Counted from the first letter of the stretch, positions 1-8,289 are shown. The stretch: DNA of 64,000 nucleotides from WHSW01 sp963759295 (GCA_963759295.1 CAVWYT010000016.1:124001-188000), one strand, 5' to 3'. Made by a program: numbers and translations. The notes: generated by a model from the letters alone, not told the origin.

Positions 1-1
1 C

Positions 2-514
2 GTCGACGGGATCGGCTCGACCAGGCGGGTGGTCCTCTACGACAACCTGCTCGAGCGCGCGCGGCGGCCCGAGCTGAGGTCGGTCGTCGCTCACGAGCTC
101 GGCCACGTCGCAAACGATGACGTCCCGCGCGGGATCGCCTTCGTCGCTATCGTCGCGCCGCTCGGGCTGTTGTTCTCGCGCGAGCTGGCGATGGCGATCG
201 CCCGCCGCACCGGCGTCGACCCCGCGAGCCCGGCGGCGATCCCCGCCTACGTGCTGGCGCTCACGGTCGCGGCGCTCGCGCTCAACGTCCCCGGCAACCA
301 GCTCTCGCGCGAGATCGAGTCCAGCGCCGACGCGTTCTCGCTCGAGCTGACCGACGACCCCGGGGCGCTCGTCGACCTCCAGGTCCGGCTCGCCCGCACC
401 AACCTCTCCGATCCGGATCCCCCGGCGGCGTTCAGCGTCCTGTTCGGAACCCATCCGACGACCGTCGACCGGATCGGGGCGGCGCTCGCCTACGAGCGCG
501 AGGTGAGCCGTTAG
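2..514 (+). CDS. M48 family metallopeptidase, C-terminal part (cut by window edge)
   Basis: The reading frame is open from base 2 with no start, so the gene begins outside the window. The visible 170 residues contain the zinc-binding HELGH motif (around bases 92-106), two hydrophobic helices after it, and a downstream acidic segment (REIESSADAF) that supplies the third zinc-ligand glutamate in M48 peptidases. In this family (HtpX/Ste24-like) the enzymes are membrane-embedded proteases for misfolded or prenylated substrates. The fold and motif are clear; the substrate is not. Confidence 0.85.
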   Translation, partial: VDGIGSTRRVVLYDNLLERARRPELRSVVAHELGHVANDDVPRGIAFVAIVAPLGLLFSRELAMAIARRTGVDPASPAAIPAYVLALTVAALALNVPGNQLSREIESSADAFSLELTDDPGALVDLQVRLARTNLSDPDPPAAFSVLFGTHPTTVDRIGAALAYEREVSR

Positions 515-518
515 CTGC

Positions 519-1451
519 TCAGCGCATCGAGTCGGCGGTCAGCCGCAGCCCGTCGTCGAGCGGGTGGGCGGCACTCCAGCCGAGCTCTCGCGAGGCGCGG
601 CTCGAGTCGATCGAGATCCGCCGCACCTCGCCGAGGCGCGATGGCGCCGGCTCGGGATCGAATGGCGCCCCGACCGCCCGGCCGACCAACCTGCCGATCT
701 CGAGCACGCTGGTCTCGGTCCCGGTGCCGACGTTCAAGGGACCGGGAGCGGTCGACTCGGAGGCCGCGAGGAACGCTGCGGCGACGTCTGTCGCGAACAC
801 GTAGTCCCGGGTCTGCTCGCCATCGCCATAGACCTTCGGAGTGCGCCCAGCGACCAGCGCGCTGCAGAAGATCGCGACCACGCCCGCCTCGCCGAGCGGG
901 TCCTGCCGCGGCCCGTAGACGTTGCCGAGACGCAGCGCAACCGCGTCGAGCCCGTGGAGGCGGCGATAGAGGCCGAGGTAGCCCTCGGCCGCAAGCTTCG
1001 ATTGACCGTACGGGGCGTCGGGACGGCACTCGGCCTCCTCGGCGAGCGGCAGTGAGCGGCCCTCGCCCTCGCCGTAGATCGCACCGCCGGTCGAGGCGAA
1101 CACAAAACGGCGCACGCCCTGCTCGCGCGATCGCTCCAGCAGCGCCACCGTGCCGCCGACGTTGACGGTGAGGTCGAAGCCGGGGTCCTCGACCGAGCGG
1201 CGGACGTCGATCTGCGCGGCGAGGTGGAAGACGAGCTCCGGCCGGCACTCCGCGAACGTCTCGGCGACCGCCTCCGGGTCGGTGATGTCGCCCTCGAGCA
1301 GCGTCGCCCCGGCGCCGAGGGCGCCCGCGAGGTTCTCGCGCCGTCCGGTGGAGAGGTCGTCGAGCACGTGGACGTCGTCGCCCCGCGCGATCAGCGCGTC
1401 GACGACGTGAGATCCGATGAACCCGGCGCCGCCGGTGACCAGGGCCCTCAT
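519..1451 (-). CDS. NAD-dependent epimerase/dehydratase (UDP-glucose 4-epimerase-like)
   Basis: A 310-residue extended SDR. The N-terminal Rossmann motif TGGAGFIGS (residues 6-14) binds NAD, Asp31 follows beta-2, Ser120 and the Tyr148-x-x-x-Lys152 pair form the active site, and the length fits GalE-like sugar-nucleotide epimerases. It probably interconverts or oxidises a UDP-sugar in the cytoplasm for cell-surface glycans; the nearby WbbL-like glycosyltransferase (3.2-4.2 kb) fits this. The start is the ATG 9 nt after a TAGGCT hexamer, with no Shine-Dalgarno. The exact sugar cannot be read from the sequence. Confidence 0.85.
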   Translation of the reverse strand: MRALVTGGAGFIGSHVVDALIARGDDVHVLDDLSTGRRENLAGALGAGATLLEGDITDPEAVAETFAECRPELVFHLAAQIDVRRSVEDPGFDLTVNVGGTVALLERSREQGVRRFVFASTGGAIYGEGEGRSLPLAEEAECRPDAPYGQSKLAAEGYLGLYRRLHGLDAVALRLGNVYGPRQDPLGEAGVVAIFCSALVAGRTPKVYGDGEQTRDYVFATDVAAAFLAASESTAPGPLNVGTGTETSVLEIGRLVGRAVGAPFDPEPAPSRLGEVRRISIDSSRASRELGWSAAHPLDDGLRLTADSMR

Positions 1452-1460
1452 CGGCGCGCC

Positions 1461-1466
1461 AGCCTA
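1461..1466 (-). promoter_or_regulatory. -10 element TAGGCT, leaderless epimerase start
   Basis: TAnnnT hexamer with 9 nt to the epimerase ATG and no ribosome-binding site between them. It lies back to back with the argS promoter at 1508. Confidence 0.5.
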
Positions 1467-1507
1467 TCGGGCGCCAGTGTCCGAGGACCGGGCCCGTGCG
1501 GCGTCCG

Positions 1508-1513
1508 TAGACT
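1508..1513 (+). promoter_or_regulatory. -10 element TAGACT, leaderless argS start
   Basis: TAGACT ends 6 nt before the argS ATG, so transcription would begin at or next to the A of the start codon. No Shine-Dalgarno is present. No clear -35 box is visible. Confidence 0.55.
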
Positions 1514-1519
1514 CGGGCC

Positions 1520-3175
1520 ATGCCCGGCTCGGCTCCCGATCCGCTCTCCGCTCTGCGGGCGGCCGTGGTCGCGGCAGCCGCCCGGCTCGACGGCGGCGCG
1601 GGGGAGAGGCTGAGTCTCGAACGGCCCCCGAAGCCCGATCTCGGCGACTACTCCACGAACGCGGCGATGCTGCTCGCGCCGGGCCTCGGCGGCGCCCCAC
1701 GTGAGGTCGCAGAGCGGCTGCGCACCGAGCTCGCCGGCACGCTCGGCGACAGCGCCGAGCGGATCGAGGTCGCCGGCCCCGGGTTCCTCAATCTGTTCCT
1801 CTCCGACCGCTGGCATCGCGAGGCCACCGCGGCGCTGCTCGCCGCCGGCGAGCGTCTCGGCGCGGCCGCCGAGCCGACGGGCGAGCGCGTCCTGGTCGAA
1901 TTCGTGAGCGCCAATCCGACCGGTCCGGTGACCGCGGCGAGCGGCCGGGGGGCGGCGTTCGGCGACTCGCTCGCGCGCCTGCTCGAGCTGTGCGGGTTCG
2001 CCGTCGACCGCGAGTACTACCTCAACGATGCCGGCGCCCAGGTGCGGCTGTTCGCCGAGTCGATCGCCGCCCGGATGCGCGACCGACAGGTTCCGGAGGG
2101 TGGTTACGAGGGCGAGTACGTGAGCGAGCTCGCCGCGCAGCTCAACGAGTCCGGCGCCGATCCCGACGACCTCGACGCGCTCGCCCGGCGCGGCACCGAG
2201 GCGATGCGCAGGCGAATCGAGGCAACGCTGGCGCGCTTCGACGTCCACTTCGACGTCTGGTCGTCGGAGCGGGCCCTGCGCGAGTCCGGACAGGTCGAGC
2301 ACGCGATCGCGGAGCTGCGCGAGCGCGGCTACGTCTACGAGAGCGACGGCGCGGTCTGGCTGCGGACGACCGAGCTCGGCGACGACAAGGACCGGGTGCT
2401 GATCCGAAGCGACGGCGAGTTCACGTACTTCGGGCCCGACATCGCTTACCACCTCGACAAGGTCGAGCGGGGTTACGGGCGCCTCGTCGACGTGCTCGGC
2501 GCCGACCACCACGGCTACACGGCGCGAATGCGAGCGGCGCTCGCCGTGCTCGGCTTCGACCCGGAGCGCTACGACGCCCCGATGATCCAGATGGTCAGCA
2601 TCGTCGAGGCCGGCGAGCGGGCGCGGATGTCGAAGCGCAAGGGCGAGTTTGTGACCCTCGACGAGCTAGTCGATGACATCGGTGTCGACGCGACGCGGTT
2701 CTTCATGCTGCAGCGCAGCCACGACAGCACGATCGACATCGACCTCGAGCTGGCTCGCTCGGCCTCCCAGGACAATCCGGTCTATTACGTCCAGTACGCG
2801 CACGCGCGGATCGCGAGCATCCTCCGCAAGGCCGGCAACGAGCGAGTCGCCGCCGACGAGGCCGCGATCGAGGCGTCCGCCGGCCGCGAGGCGGCGCTGG
2901 CGGCGGGCGCCGAACCGGCGGAGCGCGCCCTGGTGCGACGGCTGCTCGAGCTCACCGGCGAGGTCGCCATGGCCGGCGCGCGCCAGGCGCCCCACAGGCT
3001 GTGCGCCTACGCGATGGCCACCGCGGCCGATTTCCACGCCTTCTATCGCGACTGCCGGGTGGTCGGCGCGCCTCCGGAAACCGAGGCCGCACGTCTCGGC
3101 CTCTGTGTCGCCACGAAGCGCACGATCGCGACCACGCTCGGGCTGCTCGGCGTCTCCAGCCCGGAGCGGATGTAA
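1520..3175 (+). CDS. argS: arginine--tRNA ligase
   Basis: A 551-residue class I aminoacyl-tRNA synthetase that charges tRNA-Arg. It has the ArgS N-terminal additional domain, the catalytic stretch beginning FVSANPTGP, the segment REYYLNDAGAQ, a KMSKS-type loop MSKRK (Met370 onward), and a C-terminal DALR anticodon-binding domain. The HIGH signature is absent: residues 138-141 read TAAS where related enzymes have H-V-G-H. Everything around it is conserved and the frame is intact, so this looks like a lineage variant, not decay. The start is the ATG directly after a TAnnnT promoter. It is monocistronic, facing a convergent glycosyltransferase. Confidence 0.95.
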   Translation: MPGSAPDPLSALRAAVVAAAARLDGGAGERLSLERPPKPDLGDYSTNAAMLLAPGLGGAPREVAERLRTELAGTLGDSAERIEVAGPGFLNLFLSDRWHREATAALLAAGERLGAAAEPTGERVLVEFVSANPTGPVTAASGRGAAFGDSLARLLELCGFAVDREYYLNDAGAQVRLFAESIAARMRDRQVPEGGYEGEYVSELAAQLNESGADPDDLDALARRGTEAMRRRIEATLARFDVHFDVWSSERALRESGQVEHAIAELRERGYVYESDGAVWLRTTELGDDKDRVLIRSDGEFTYFGPDIAYHLDKVERGYGRLVDVLGADHHGYTARMRAALAVLGFDPERYDAPMIQMVSIVEAGERARMSKRKGEFVTLDELVDDIGVDATRFFMLQRSHDSTIDIDLELARSASQDNPVYYVQYAHARIASILRKAGNERVAADEAAIEASAGREAALAAGAEPAERALVRRLLELTGEVAMAGARQAPHRLCAYAMATAADFHAFYRDCRVVGAPPETEAARLGLCVATKRTIATTLGLLGVSSPERM

Positions 3176-3215
3176 CCGAGCCGCGGCCGGTGGGCGGTCG
3201 CCCGGGCCCACCGGG

Positions 3216-4172
3216 CTACGCTCGCGGCAGCCGCCGCCGGAGACGCATGCGCAGCGCTTCCGGCATCGAGCGCTCGACGTACGGCAACTCGGCGAGGCGC
3301 GAGTCGGCCGGCGGCCGCCGCCGTCCCCGTAGCCGGCGCCGCTCCGCCAGGCGGCCGCGGATGGCGCCGAGGTTGCGGTCGACCACCGCTTGGCCGGCGT
3401 AGACGACGCCGTCGATCGCGACCCCGCGCGCGACCGCAGGCGCTCCGCGGGCGCCGCCGTGCTTCCAGATCAGATACGCGCGGCTCGCACCCATGAGGCG
3501 GTTCTTGGCGATCGAGCCCGCGCCCAGCGTGGCGGAGTGCTCGTGCCATGCGAACGCGGCCGGAGCGATCGCGCAGCGCATCCCGGCGAGCCGCATGCGG
3601 ATGCCCAGCTCGACGTCCTCGAGGTAGGCGAAGATCTGCTCGTCGAACCCGCCGGTGGCGAGCAGCGCCTCGCGCAGGTAGGCGGCGGCGCCCCCGCATG
3701 GTGCGAGGACGTGACCCGGGGCCTCCACCTCGAGCCGCTCGTAGGGCTCGCCGTGCCAGGCGTCATAGGCGATCAGCGAGCGATCGAGCTCGACCCCGAG
3801 CGAGTCGATCCGCCCGCCCGGCTGGCGCAGGCAGCCGGCGACCATCTCAGCCCCGCTCGCCGCCTGCGCCTCGAGCAGAAGCTCGACGAAGCGCCGGTCG
3901 GGGACGGTGTCGTTGTTGAGCAGGACCACGACCCTCGCGTCGCTGCCGGCGACGCCGCGGTTGACGGCCGCTCCGAAGCCCAGGTTGCGATCGAGGGCCA
4001 CGGTCCGGACCTCGGGAAAGTCACTCACCAGCATCTCGAGGCTGCCGTCGGTGGAGCCGTTGTCGACTACGGTGATCGCGACCGGCACGCTCTGCTCACC
4101 CAGTGCGTCGAGGGCGCGCCGCAGCGCTCCAGCGCGGTTCAGGTGCGGGATTACGACCTCAGTCTCGGCCAC
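3216..4172 (-). CDS. glycosyltransferase family 2 (rhamnosyltransferase/WbbL-like)
   Basis: A 318-residue GT-A enzyme. It begins VxIPHLNR with the nucleotide-binding VVDNGSTDGS stretch, then LLNNDT (DxD-equivalent metal site), CGGAAAYLR, and GGFDE...YLEDVELGIR with the catalytic-base acidic residues. This order is that of WbbL-like rhamnosyltransferases that build cell-envelope linkers or polysaccharide. The open frame extends further upstream, but that part overlaps hup in antisense, so the start is set at GTG 4172 immediately before the first beta strand. The donor sugar is inferred from family only. Confidence 0.8.
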   Translation of the reverse strand: MAETEVVIPHLNRAGALRRALDALGEQSVPVAITVVDNGSTDGSLEMLVSDFPEVRTVALDRNLGFGAAVNRGVAGSDARVVVLLNNDTVPDRRFVELLLEAQAASGAEMVAGCLRQPGGRIDSLGVELDRSLIAYDAWHGEPYERLEVEAPGHVLAPCGGAAAYLREALLATGGFDEQIFAYLEDVELGIRMRLAGMRCAIAPAAFAWHEHSATLGAGSIAKNRLMGASRAYLIWKHGGARGAPAVARGVAIDGVVYAGQAVVDRNLGAIRGRLAERRRLRGRRRPPADSRLAELPYVERSMPEALRMRLRRRLPRA

Positions 4173-4336
4173 GATCAGGTGATCTTCCCCGCTCCGGCTC
4201 GGTGGCGTCCATCGCCACCCCCGGATGGCAAGCCGGCGCCGCCAGCAGCGCGAGGGGTCCTCGACGCGGTCACCGCCGCCGGCGGACGAGCTCCCGACGG
4301 CCGACGCCGCATTCTCAAGCCGTCTAGATCCGCTGT

Positions 4337-4378
4337 TACCCTGCGCGACGATCGAACCCCCACCGAGAATCCAGGAGG
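4337..4378 (+). promoter_or_regulatory. hup promoter -10 (TACCCT) and strong Shine-Dalgarno
   Basis: TACCCT at 4337-4342 is a likely -10. AGGAGG at 4373-4378 sits 7 nt before the TTG start of hup. This is one of the few genes here with a leader and a consensus ribosome-binding site, which fits high expression and decides the TTG start. Confidence 0.55.
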
Positions 4379-4385
4379 AAGGCAA

Positions 4386-4658
4386 TTGACCAAGGCTGAG
4401 TTCGTAGATCAGATCGCGGGGAACTTCAAGAACAAGAAGGCGGCGGCGGACGCGGTCGAAACCGTCCTCGACGGCATCACCGACACGCTGGCCGGGGGCG
4501 GGGAGATCAGCTTCACCGGCTTCGGCAAGTTCAGCGTCGCCGAGCGCGGCCCGCGCCAGGGCGTCAACCCGCGCACCGGCGAGCGGATCACGATCGCCGG
4601 CGGCCGGGTACCGAAGTTCTCGGCGGGCGCCGGCCTGAAGCAGAAGGTCAAGGGCTGA
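4386..4658 (+). CDS. hup: HU-family DNA-binding protein
   Basis: A 90-residue histone-like protein starting TTG-ACC-AAG (M-TKAEFVDQIAG). It carries the DNA-minor-groove arm motif GFGKF...RGPRxGxNPRTGE that defines HU/IHF. It packages DNA as a dimer in the nucleoid. No long basic C-terminal tail is present, unlike mycobacterial HupB. The TTG start is fixed by the AGGAGG site 7 nt upstream. Its stop codon overlaps the presumed CTG start of pyrF. Confidence 0.95.
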   Translation: MTKAEFVDQIAGNFKNKKAAADAVETVLDGITDTLAGGGEISFTGFGKFSVAERGPRQGVNPRTGERITIAGGRVPKFSAGAGLKQKVKG

Positions 4659-5539
4659 GCGCACCGTTCGCGGACCGGCTGGCGGCGCTCGTCTCCGAGC
4701 GCCGCAGCCAGGTCTGCCTCGGTCTCGACCCCGATCCCGGTCGGCTCGAGCAGCGACCGCGAGCGGGAGCGGCGGCCGAGGCGGCGGCCGAGGGCGTAAT
4801 CGAGCACTGCTCGGAGTTGATCGCCGCCGTCGGGCCGGCGTGCGTGGCGGCGAAGCCGCAGCTCGCCTGCTTCGAGCGGCTCGGCTCGGCGGGATGGCGA
4901 GCGCTCGAGCGGGTTGTCGAACGGGCCCGCGACGCCGGCCTGCTGGTGATCGCCGACGGCAAGCGTGGGGACGTGCCGGTCAGCGCCGCCGCCTACGCGC
5001 AGGCACTGTTCGGCTCGACCCCAACGCCCTGGGGAGAGGTCGCGGGCCTCGGCGTCGACGCCGCGACGATCAATCCGGTGCTCGGCGGCGACGCGATCGA
5101 GCCCTTGGTCTCCGCCGCCGCCGCCGCCGGCGCCGGCCTTTTCGCGCTCGTGCGAACGTCGAACCCCGGGGCGGCGGACGTCCTCGACCTCGAGGGACCG
5201 GAGGGACCCGTTCACGAGCGCCTTGCGCGGCTCGTCGACGAGCGCGCCCCGCGGCTCGCCGGCAGCTCGGATCTGAGCGGGATGGGAGCGGTGGTCGGGG
5301 CCACCGAGCCGCGGCACCTGGCCCGGCTGCGCGAGCTGATGGGAAGCTCGATCTTCCTGGTGCCCGGGGTGGGCGCCCAGGGAGGGACGGTTGCCGAGCT
5401 CGGGCCGGCGTTCTCGGACGATCAGGCCTCGGTGATCGTGACCGCGTCGCGATCGATCGCCGGCGCCTCGAACCCGGCCGCGGCGGCCTCCGAGCTTCGC
5501 GACGAGCTCTGGCGGCTCTCGCAAAGCGCCGCCCGTTGA
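4655..5539 (+). CDS. pyrF: orotidine 5'-phosphate decarboxylase (type 2)
   Basis: Converts OMP to UMP in pyrimidine synthesis. The 294-residue protein has the beta-1 motif CLGLDPDP, the first catalytic lysine in AKPQLACFE, the D-x-K-x-x-D motif ADGKRGD (usual form DAKRGD), then NPVLGGD and LVRTSNPG as in the longer PyrF2 type. No ATG, GTG or TTG lies in frame before TTG 4817, which would delete beta-1. The only position that keeps the full domain is CTG 4655, which overlaps the hup stop as CTGA. A CTG start coupled to hup translation is therefore inferred. Confidence 0.85.
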   Translation: MSAPFADRLAALVSERRSQVCLGLDPDPGRLEQRPRAGAAAEAAAEGVIEHCSELIAAVGPACVAAKPQLACFERLGSAGWRALERVVERARDAGLLVIADGKRGDVPVSAAAYAQALFGSTPTPWGEVAGLGVDAATINPVLGGDAIEPLVSAAAAAGAGLFALVRTSNPGAADVLDLEGPEGPVHERLARLVDERAPRLAGSSDLSGMGAVVGATEPRHLARLRELMGSSIFLVPGVGAQGGTVAELGPAFSDDQASVIVTASRSIAGASNPAAAASELRDELWRLSQSAAR

Positions 5540-5574
5540 GCATCTCACGCGCCGCTCGGGCGGCGGTGAGCGCC

Positions 5575-5580
5575 TACGAT
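5575..5580 (+). promoter_or_regulatory. -10 element TACGAT upstream of LysM gene
   Basis: TACGAT ends 10 nt before the ATG of the LysM protein, without a Shine-Dalgarno in between. It probably gives a leaderless or near-leaderless transcript. Confidence 0.4.
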
Positions 5581-5590
5581 CCCCGGCGAC

Positions 5591-5968
5591 ATGGATGGAA
5601 CGGGCCGGGAACCGAGGCCGGCGAGCTGGACGGCGCGGATCCTTGCGCCGGTCCTGTTGGTGGTGGTTTTCGCCGCGATCGTCCTCGTCGTCACCGGCTC
5701 GCTGAGCTCCGACGACGGCGACTCCGACAACGAACCGGAGCGCAAGGCAGCGGTAAGCGGCTGCAGCGACGAGGCCCGCCAGGCGTTCAAGCAGGGCTAT
5801 TACGTGGTCGAGGCCGACGACATCAGCGGCCTCAGCGGGATCGCCGACAAGACCTGCACGACCGTCGATCGGCTGGTCGAGCTCAACCCGAACCTCGACC
5901 CCCAGGCGCTGCAGGTGCAGAACTGCGTCGATCTCGTCCCCGACGGCTGCAAGAAGCTCGCCGGCTGA
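5591..5968 (+). CDS. membrane-anchored LysM-domain protein
   Basis: A 125-residue protein. A short cytoplasmic N-terminus is followed by one transmembrane helix (about residues 17-36), an acidic linker (SSDDGDSDNEPE), and a C-terminal LysM-like module with the pattern YYVVEADDISGLSGIA...LVELNPNLDPQALQ. Cysteines in the module could form disulphides. LysM domains bind peptidoglycan, so it likely sits outside the membrane on the wall. It lies 2 nt upstream of a D,D-carboxypeptidase gene, which supports a cell-wall role. Confidence 0.75.
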   Translation: MDGTGREPRPASWTARILAPVLLVVVFAAIVLVVTGSLSSDDGDSDNEPERKAAVSGCSDEARQAFKQGYYVVEADDISGLSGIADKTCTTVDRLVELNPNLDPQALQVQNCVDLVPDGCKKLAG

Positions 5969-5970
5969 GC

Positions 5971-7176
5971 GTGCCACGCCGGCTGGGGCTGCTCGCGGGG
6001 CTCGTCGCGCTCCTGGCGCTTACGCCTCCCGTCGCGGTCGCGGCGAAGCCGCCGCCCGACCTGCCGGCCACGGCGTGGGTGCTGGTCGACGCCGATGACG
6101 GCGACGTGCTCGCCGCCCGTCGCGCCGAGACGCCGCAGGCGATCGCCTCGACCACGAAGCTGATGACCGCCTACGTCGCCCGCCGCGACCTGCGGCTGGA
6201 CGAGACCGTCGTCGCCCCGGCCTATCAGGCGCTCGCGGCCGAGTCGCTGCTCGGGCTCCAGTCGGGGGAGCGGATCGAGGTCCGCGACCTGCTGTTCGGA
6301 ATGCTCCTCGTCTCCGGCAACGACGCCGCGGTGGCGCTCGCCGACGCCGCCGCCGGCTCGGTGCCTGCGTTCGTGGCGCAGATGAACCGCGCCGCCCATC
6401 GGCTCGGGCTCGATCACACGTCGTATGCCAATCCAATCGGCCTCGACGACCCGAACAACTACTCGAGCGCCCACGACCTCGCCAGGCTGGCGATCGTGCT
6501 TCGCCGCGACCGGCTGTTCAGGCGGATCTTCGACACGCCGCATACCGTCCTCTCCAGCGGCGCTCACCCGCGCGACGTCGTCAACCGCAACGCCCTGCTG
6601 TTCAGCGTCCCGTACGTGAACGGGGTCAAGACCGGCTACACGCTCGACGCCGGGAACGTGCTCGTCGGCTCGGCCGAGCGCAAGGGCGTCGAGCTCGTCT
6701 CGGCCGTGCTCGGGGTGCCGAGCGAGGCCGAGCGCGACTCCGCCACCCTCGAGCTGCTCGACTACGGCTTCTCCCTCTATCACCGGCGAACGCCCGTGCG
6801 CGCCGGAAAGCCGCTGGCCGACGCGGCGATTCGCTGGCAGGACGCGAGCCTGCCGTTGGCGGCGACGCGGGACGTGCGGCTCACCGTCCGCCATGGGCAG
6901 TCGCTCGAGACGCGAGTCGAGGCCCCGGAGGTGCTCGAGGGACCGGTCGACCGTGGCGAGCGCGTCGGCGAGGTTGTCGTCTCGCTCGATTCCGAGCCTG
7001 TCGCCAGGGTGCCGCTGGCGGCGACGCACGCGGTCGGCGCGGCGAGCCTCGTCGACCGCTATGACGCCGCCATCCCCGGCTCGCGCGGGGTCGCCTGGTT
7101 GCTGGCGCTCGCCGTCGTCGCGGCCACGTTGCTCGCCGTAGTGGCGCTCGCGCGATCCCGGCGAGATCCCCGCTAG
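5971..7176 (+). CDS. D-alanyl-D-alanine carboxypeptidase (PBP5/DacA type)
   Basis: A 401-residue penicillin-binding protein that trims the terminal D-Ala of peptidoglycan stem peptides. The N-terminus is a signal peptide (PRRLGLLAGLVALLAL). The three active-site motifs are intact: S60-T-T-K63, S115-G-N117 and K220-T-G. A C-terminal beta domain is followed by one transmembrane helix and a basic tail, so it is anchored facing outward. The GTG start 2 nt after the LysM gene stop gives the shortest form with a complete signal peptide. It is probably co-transcribed with the LysM protein. Confidence 0.9.
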   Translation: MPRRLGLLAGLVALLALTPPVAVAAKPPPDLPATAWVLVDADDGDVLAARRAETPQAIASTTKLMTAYVARRDLRLDETVVAPAYQALAAESLLGLQSGERIEVRDLLFGMLLVSGNDAAVALADAAAGSVPAFVAQMNRAAHRLGLDHTSYANPIGLDDPNNYSSAHDLARLAIVLRRDRLFRRIFDTPHTVLSSGAHPRDVVNRNALLFSVPYVNGVKTGYTLDAGNVLVGSAERKGVELVSAVLGVPSEAERDSATLELLDYGFSLYHRRTPVRAGKPLADAAIRWQDASLPLAATRDVRLTVRHGQSLETRVEAPEVLEGPVDRGERVGEVVVSLDSEPVARVPLAATHAVGAASLVDRYDAAIPGSRGVAWLLALAVVAATLLAVVALARSRRDPR

Positions 7177-7207
7177 CAGGCCTTTTCCCGTTCCGCCGGA
7201 GAGCGGT

Positions 7208-7213
7208 TAGCCT
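7208..7213 (+). promoter_or_regulatory. -10 element TAGCCT, leaderless hexose kinase start
   Basis: TAGCCT ends 9 nt before GTG 7223; there is no Shine-Dalgarno. Confidence 0.5.
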
Positions 7214-7222
7214 TACTGGCCG

Positions 7223-8182
7223 GTGATCCTCACCGTCACCCTCAACGCCGCGATCGACCGCACGGTCGCCGTTCCGAACTTCCGTCTCGGGCAGCGACAC
7301 CGGGCGGTCGAGGCGCGAACGATCGCGGGTGGCAAGGGCGTCAACGTGGCGCGGGCGCTGCGGCTGCTCGACCGGCCGGTGATCGCCACCGGGCTCGCCG
7401 GTGGCGCGACGGGCACCAGGCTGCTCCAGGAGCTGCGCGAGGAGTCGGTGCTCACGGCCTTCATCCGCATCGGCAGCGAGTCGCGGACCAACCTCGCCGT
7501 CGTCGATCCGACCACCGGCGAGCAGACCGAGATCAACGAGCGCGGCCCCGAGGTCTCGGAGGAGGAGCTCGACCGGCTGGTCGAGAAGCTGGTCTACCTC
7601 GGCCGCGGCGCCTCGGTGTGCGTGCTCGCCGGCAGCGTCCCTCCGGGCGCCCCCGAGGACATCTACGCGCGCCTGATCGCCGAGCTGCGCGCCCTCGACG
7701 TGCTCACCGTGCTCGACACGGACGGCGAGCAGATGCGCGCCGGCCTACGGGCCGGCCCGGCGGTAGTGGCGCCGAACATCGCCGAGGCCGAGCAGGCGGT
7801 GGGCCACGAGTTCAACGACCCCGGCGACCTCGCGCTCGGCCTCACGTCACTGGTCGAGATGGGGGCGGGCGAGGCGATCATCACCTCCGAGACCGGTTGT
7901 GTCGCGGTCGTCGGCTCGGGCCCGGAGCGAGGGCGTTACGAGGCGAGGATCGACCAGCTCGAGCCGGTGACCACGGTCGGATCGGGCGACGCGTTCCTGG
8001 CCGGCTACGTCGCCGCTCGCCACGAGGGCGGCCGCCCACGCGAGTGCCTTGCCTTCGGCGTCGCCTGCGGGGCGGAGTCCACCCAGCACTTCGGTGCCGG
8101 CACCCTCGACCGCCGCGAGGTCGAGCGACTCCTGCCCCGGGTGGAGCTGCACGAGCTCGACGTCCCGGCGGAGGTCGTCTGA
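7223..8182 (+). CDS. 1-phosphofructokinase-family hexose kinase (PfkB fold)
   Basis: A 319-residue PfkB-type sugar kinase. It starts MILTVTLNAAIDRTV, has the GGKGVNVARAL substrate/dimer motif, the LAGSVPPGAP segment, and the C-terminal ATP site TVGSGDAFLAGY with the catalytic Asp. This combination is typical of FruK/LacC (phosphofructokinase or tagatose-6-phosphate kinase). No PTS genes lie nearby, so the substrate, fructose-1-P or fructose-6-P, remains open. The GTG start follows a TAnnnT hexamer by 9 nt. Confidence 0.85.
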   Translation: MILTVTLNAAIDRTVAVPNFRLGQRHRAVEARTIAGGKGVNVARALRLLDRPVIATGLAGGATGTRLLQELREESVLTAFIRIGSESRTNLAVVDPTTGEQTEINERGPEVSEEELDRLVEKLVYLGRGASVCVLAGSVPPGAPEDIYARLIAELRALDVLTVLDTDGEQMRAGLRAGPAVVAPNIAEAEQAVGHEFNDPGDLALGLTSLVEMGAGEAIITSETGCVAVVGSGPERGRYEARIDQLEPVTTVGSGDAFLAGYVAARHEGGRPRECLAFGVACGAESTQHFGAGTLDRREVERLLPRVELHELDVPAEVV

Positions 8183-8209
8183 GCGCCGGAAGGCCCAGTT
8201 GACCGCTGT

Positions 8210-8215
8210 TATCAT
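8210..8215 (+). promoter_or_regulatory. possible -10 (TATCAT) of the guaB3-guaA leader
   Basis: TATCAT lies 28 bp after the hexose-kinase stop. The same hexamer followed by CG occurs upstream of rplM. A start near 8222 would give a leader of about 100 nt containing two terminator hairpins before guaB3. No good -35 was seen. Confidence 0.4.
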
Positions 8216-8244
8216 CGCCTGGGCCTCGGAGTTCGGGGCCGCGC

Positions 8245-8265
8245 AGCCGCAAACAGCGGCTTTTT
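8245..8265 (+). terminator. intrinsic terminator 1
   Basis: Stem AGCCGC (8245-8250) / GCGGCT (8256-8261) with loop AAACA, followed directly by a run of five T. It may end the hexose-kinase transcript or act in the guaB3 leader. Confidence 0.8.
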
Positions 8266-8266
8266 C

Positions 8267-8289
8267 GGCCCCTTTCGAGGGGCTTTTTT
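8267..8289 (+). terminator. intrinsic terminator 2 (UUCG tetraloop)
   Basis: GCCCCT/AGGGGC stem closed by a TTCG tetraloop (8274-8277) and followed by six T. A strong tandem partner of terminator 1, ending 31 bp before the guaB3 ATG. Confidence 0.85.

Larger units (their letters stand above)
8235..8289 (+). promoter_or_regulatory. candidate attenuator in the guaB3 leader
   Basis: GGGGCC at 8235-8240 is a perfect complement of GGCCCC at 8267-8272, which is also the 5' arm of the second terminator. Pairing the two would enclose the first hairpin and prevent the second terminator from forming, the layout of an antiterminator. The sensor, if any, is unknown; no known purine or PRPP riboswitch consensus is recognisable. 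Confidence 0.4.

Noticed and set aside
8199..8204. TTGACC as a -35 box for guaB3
   Set aside because: Only 5 nt before TATCAT and no TAnnnT 16-18 nt after it, so the spacing is wrong.
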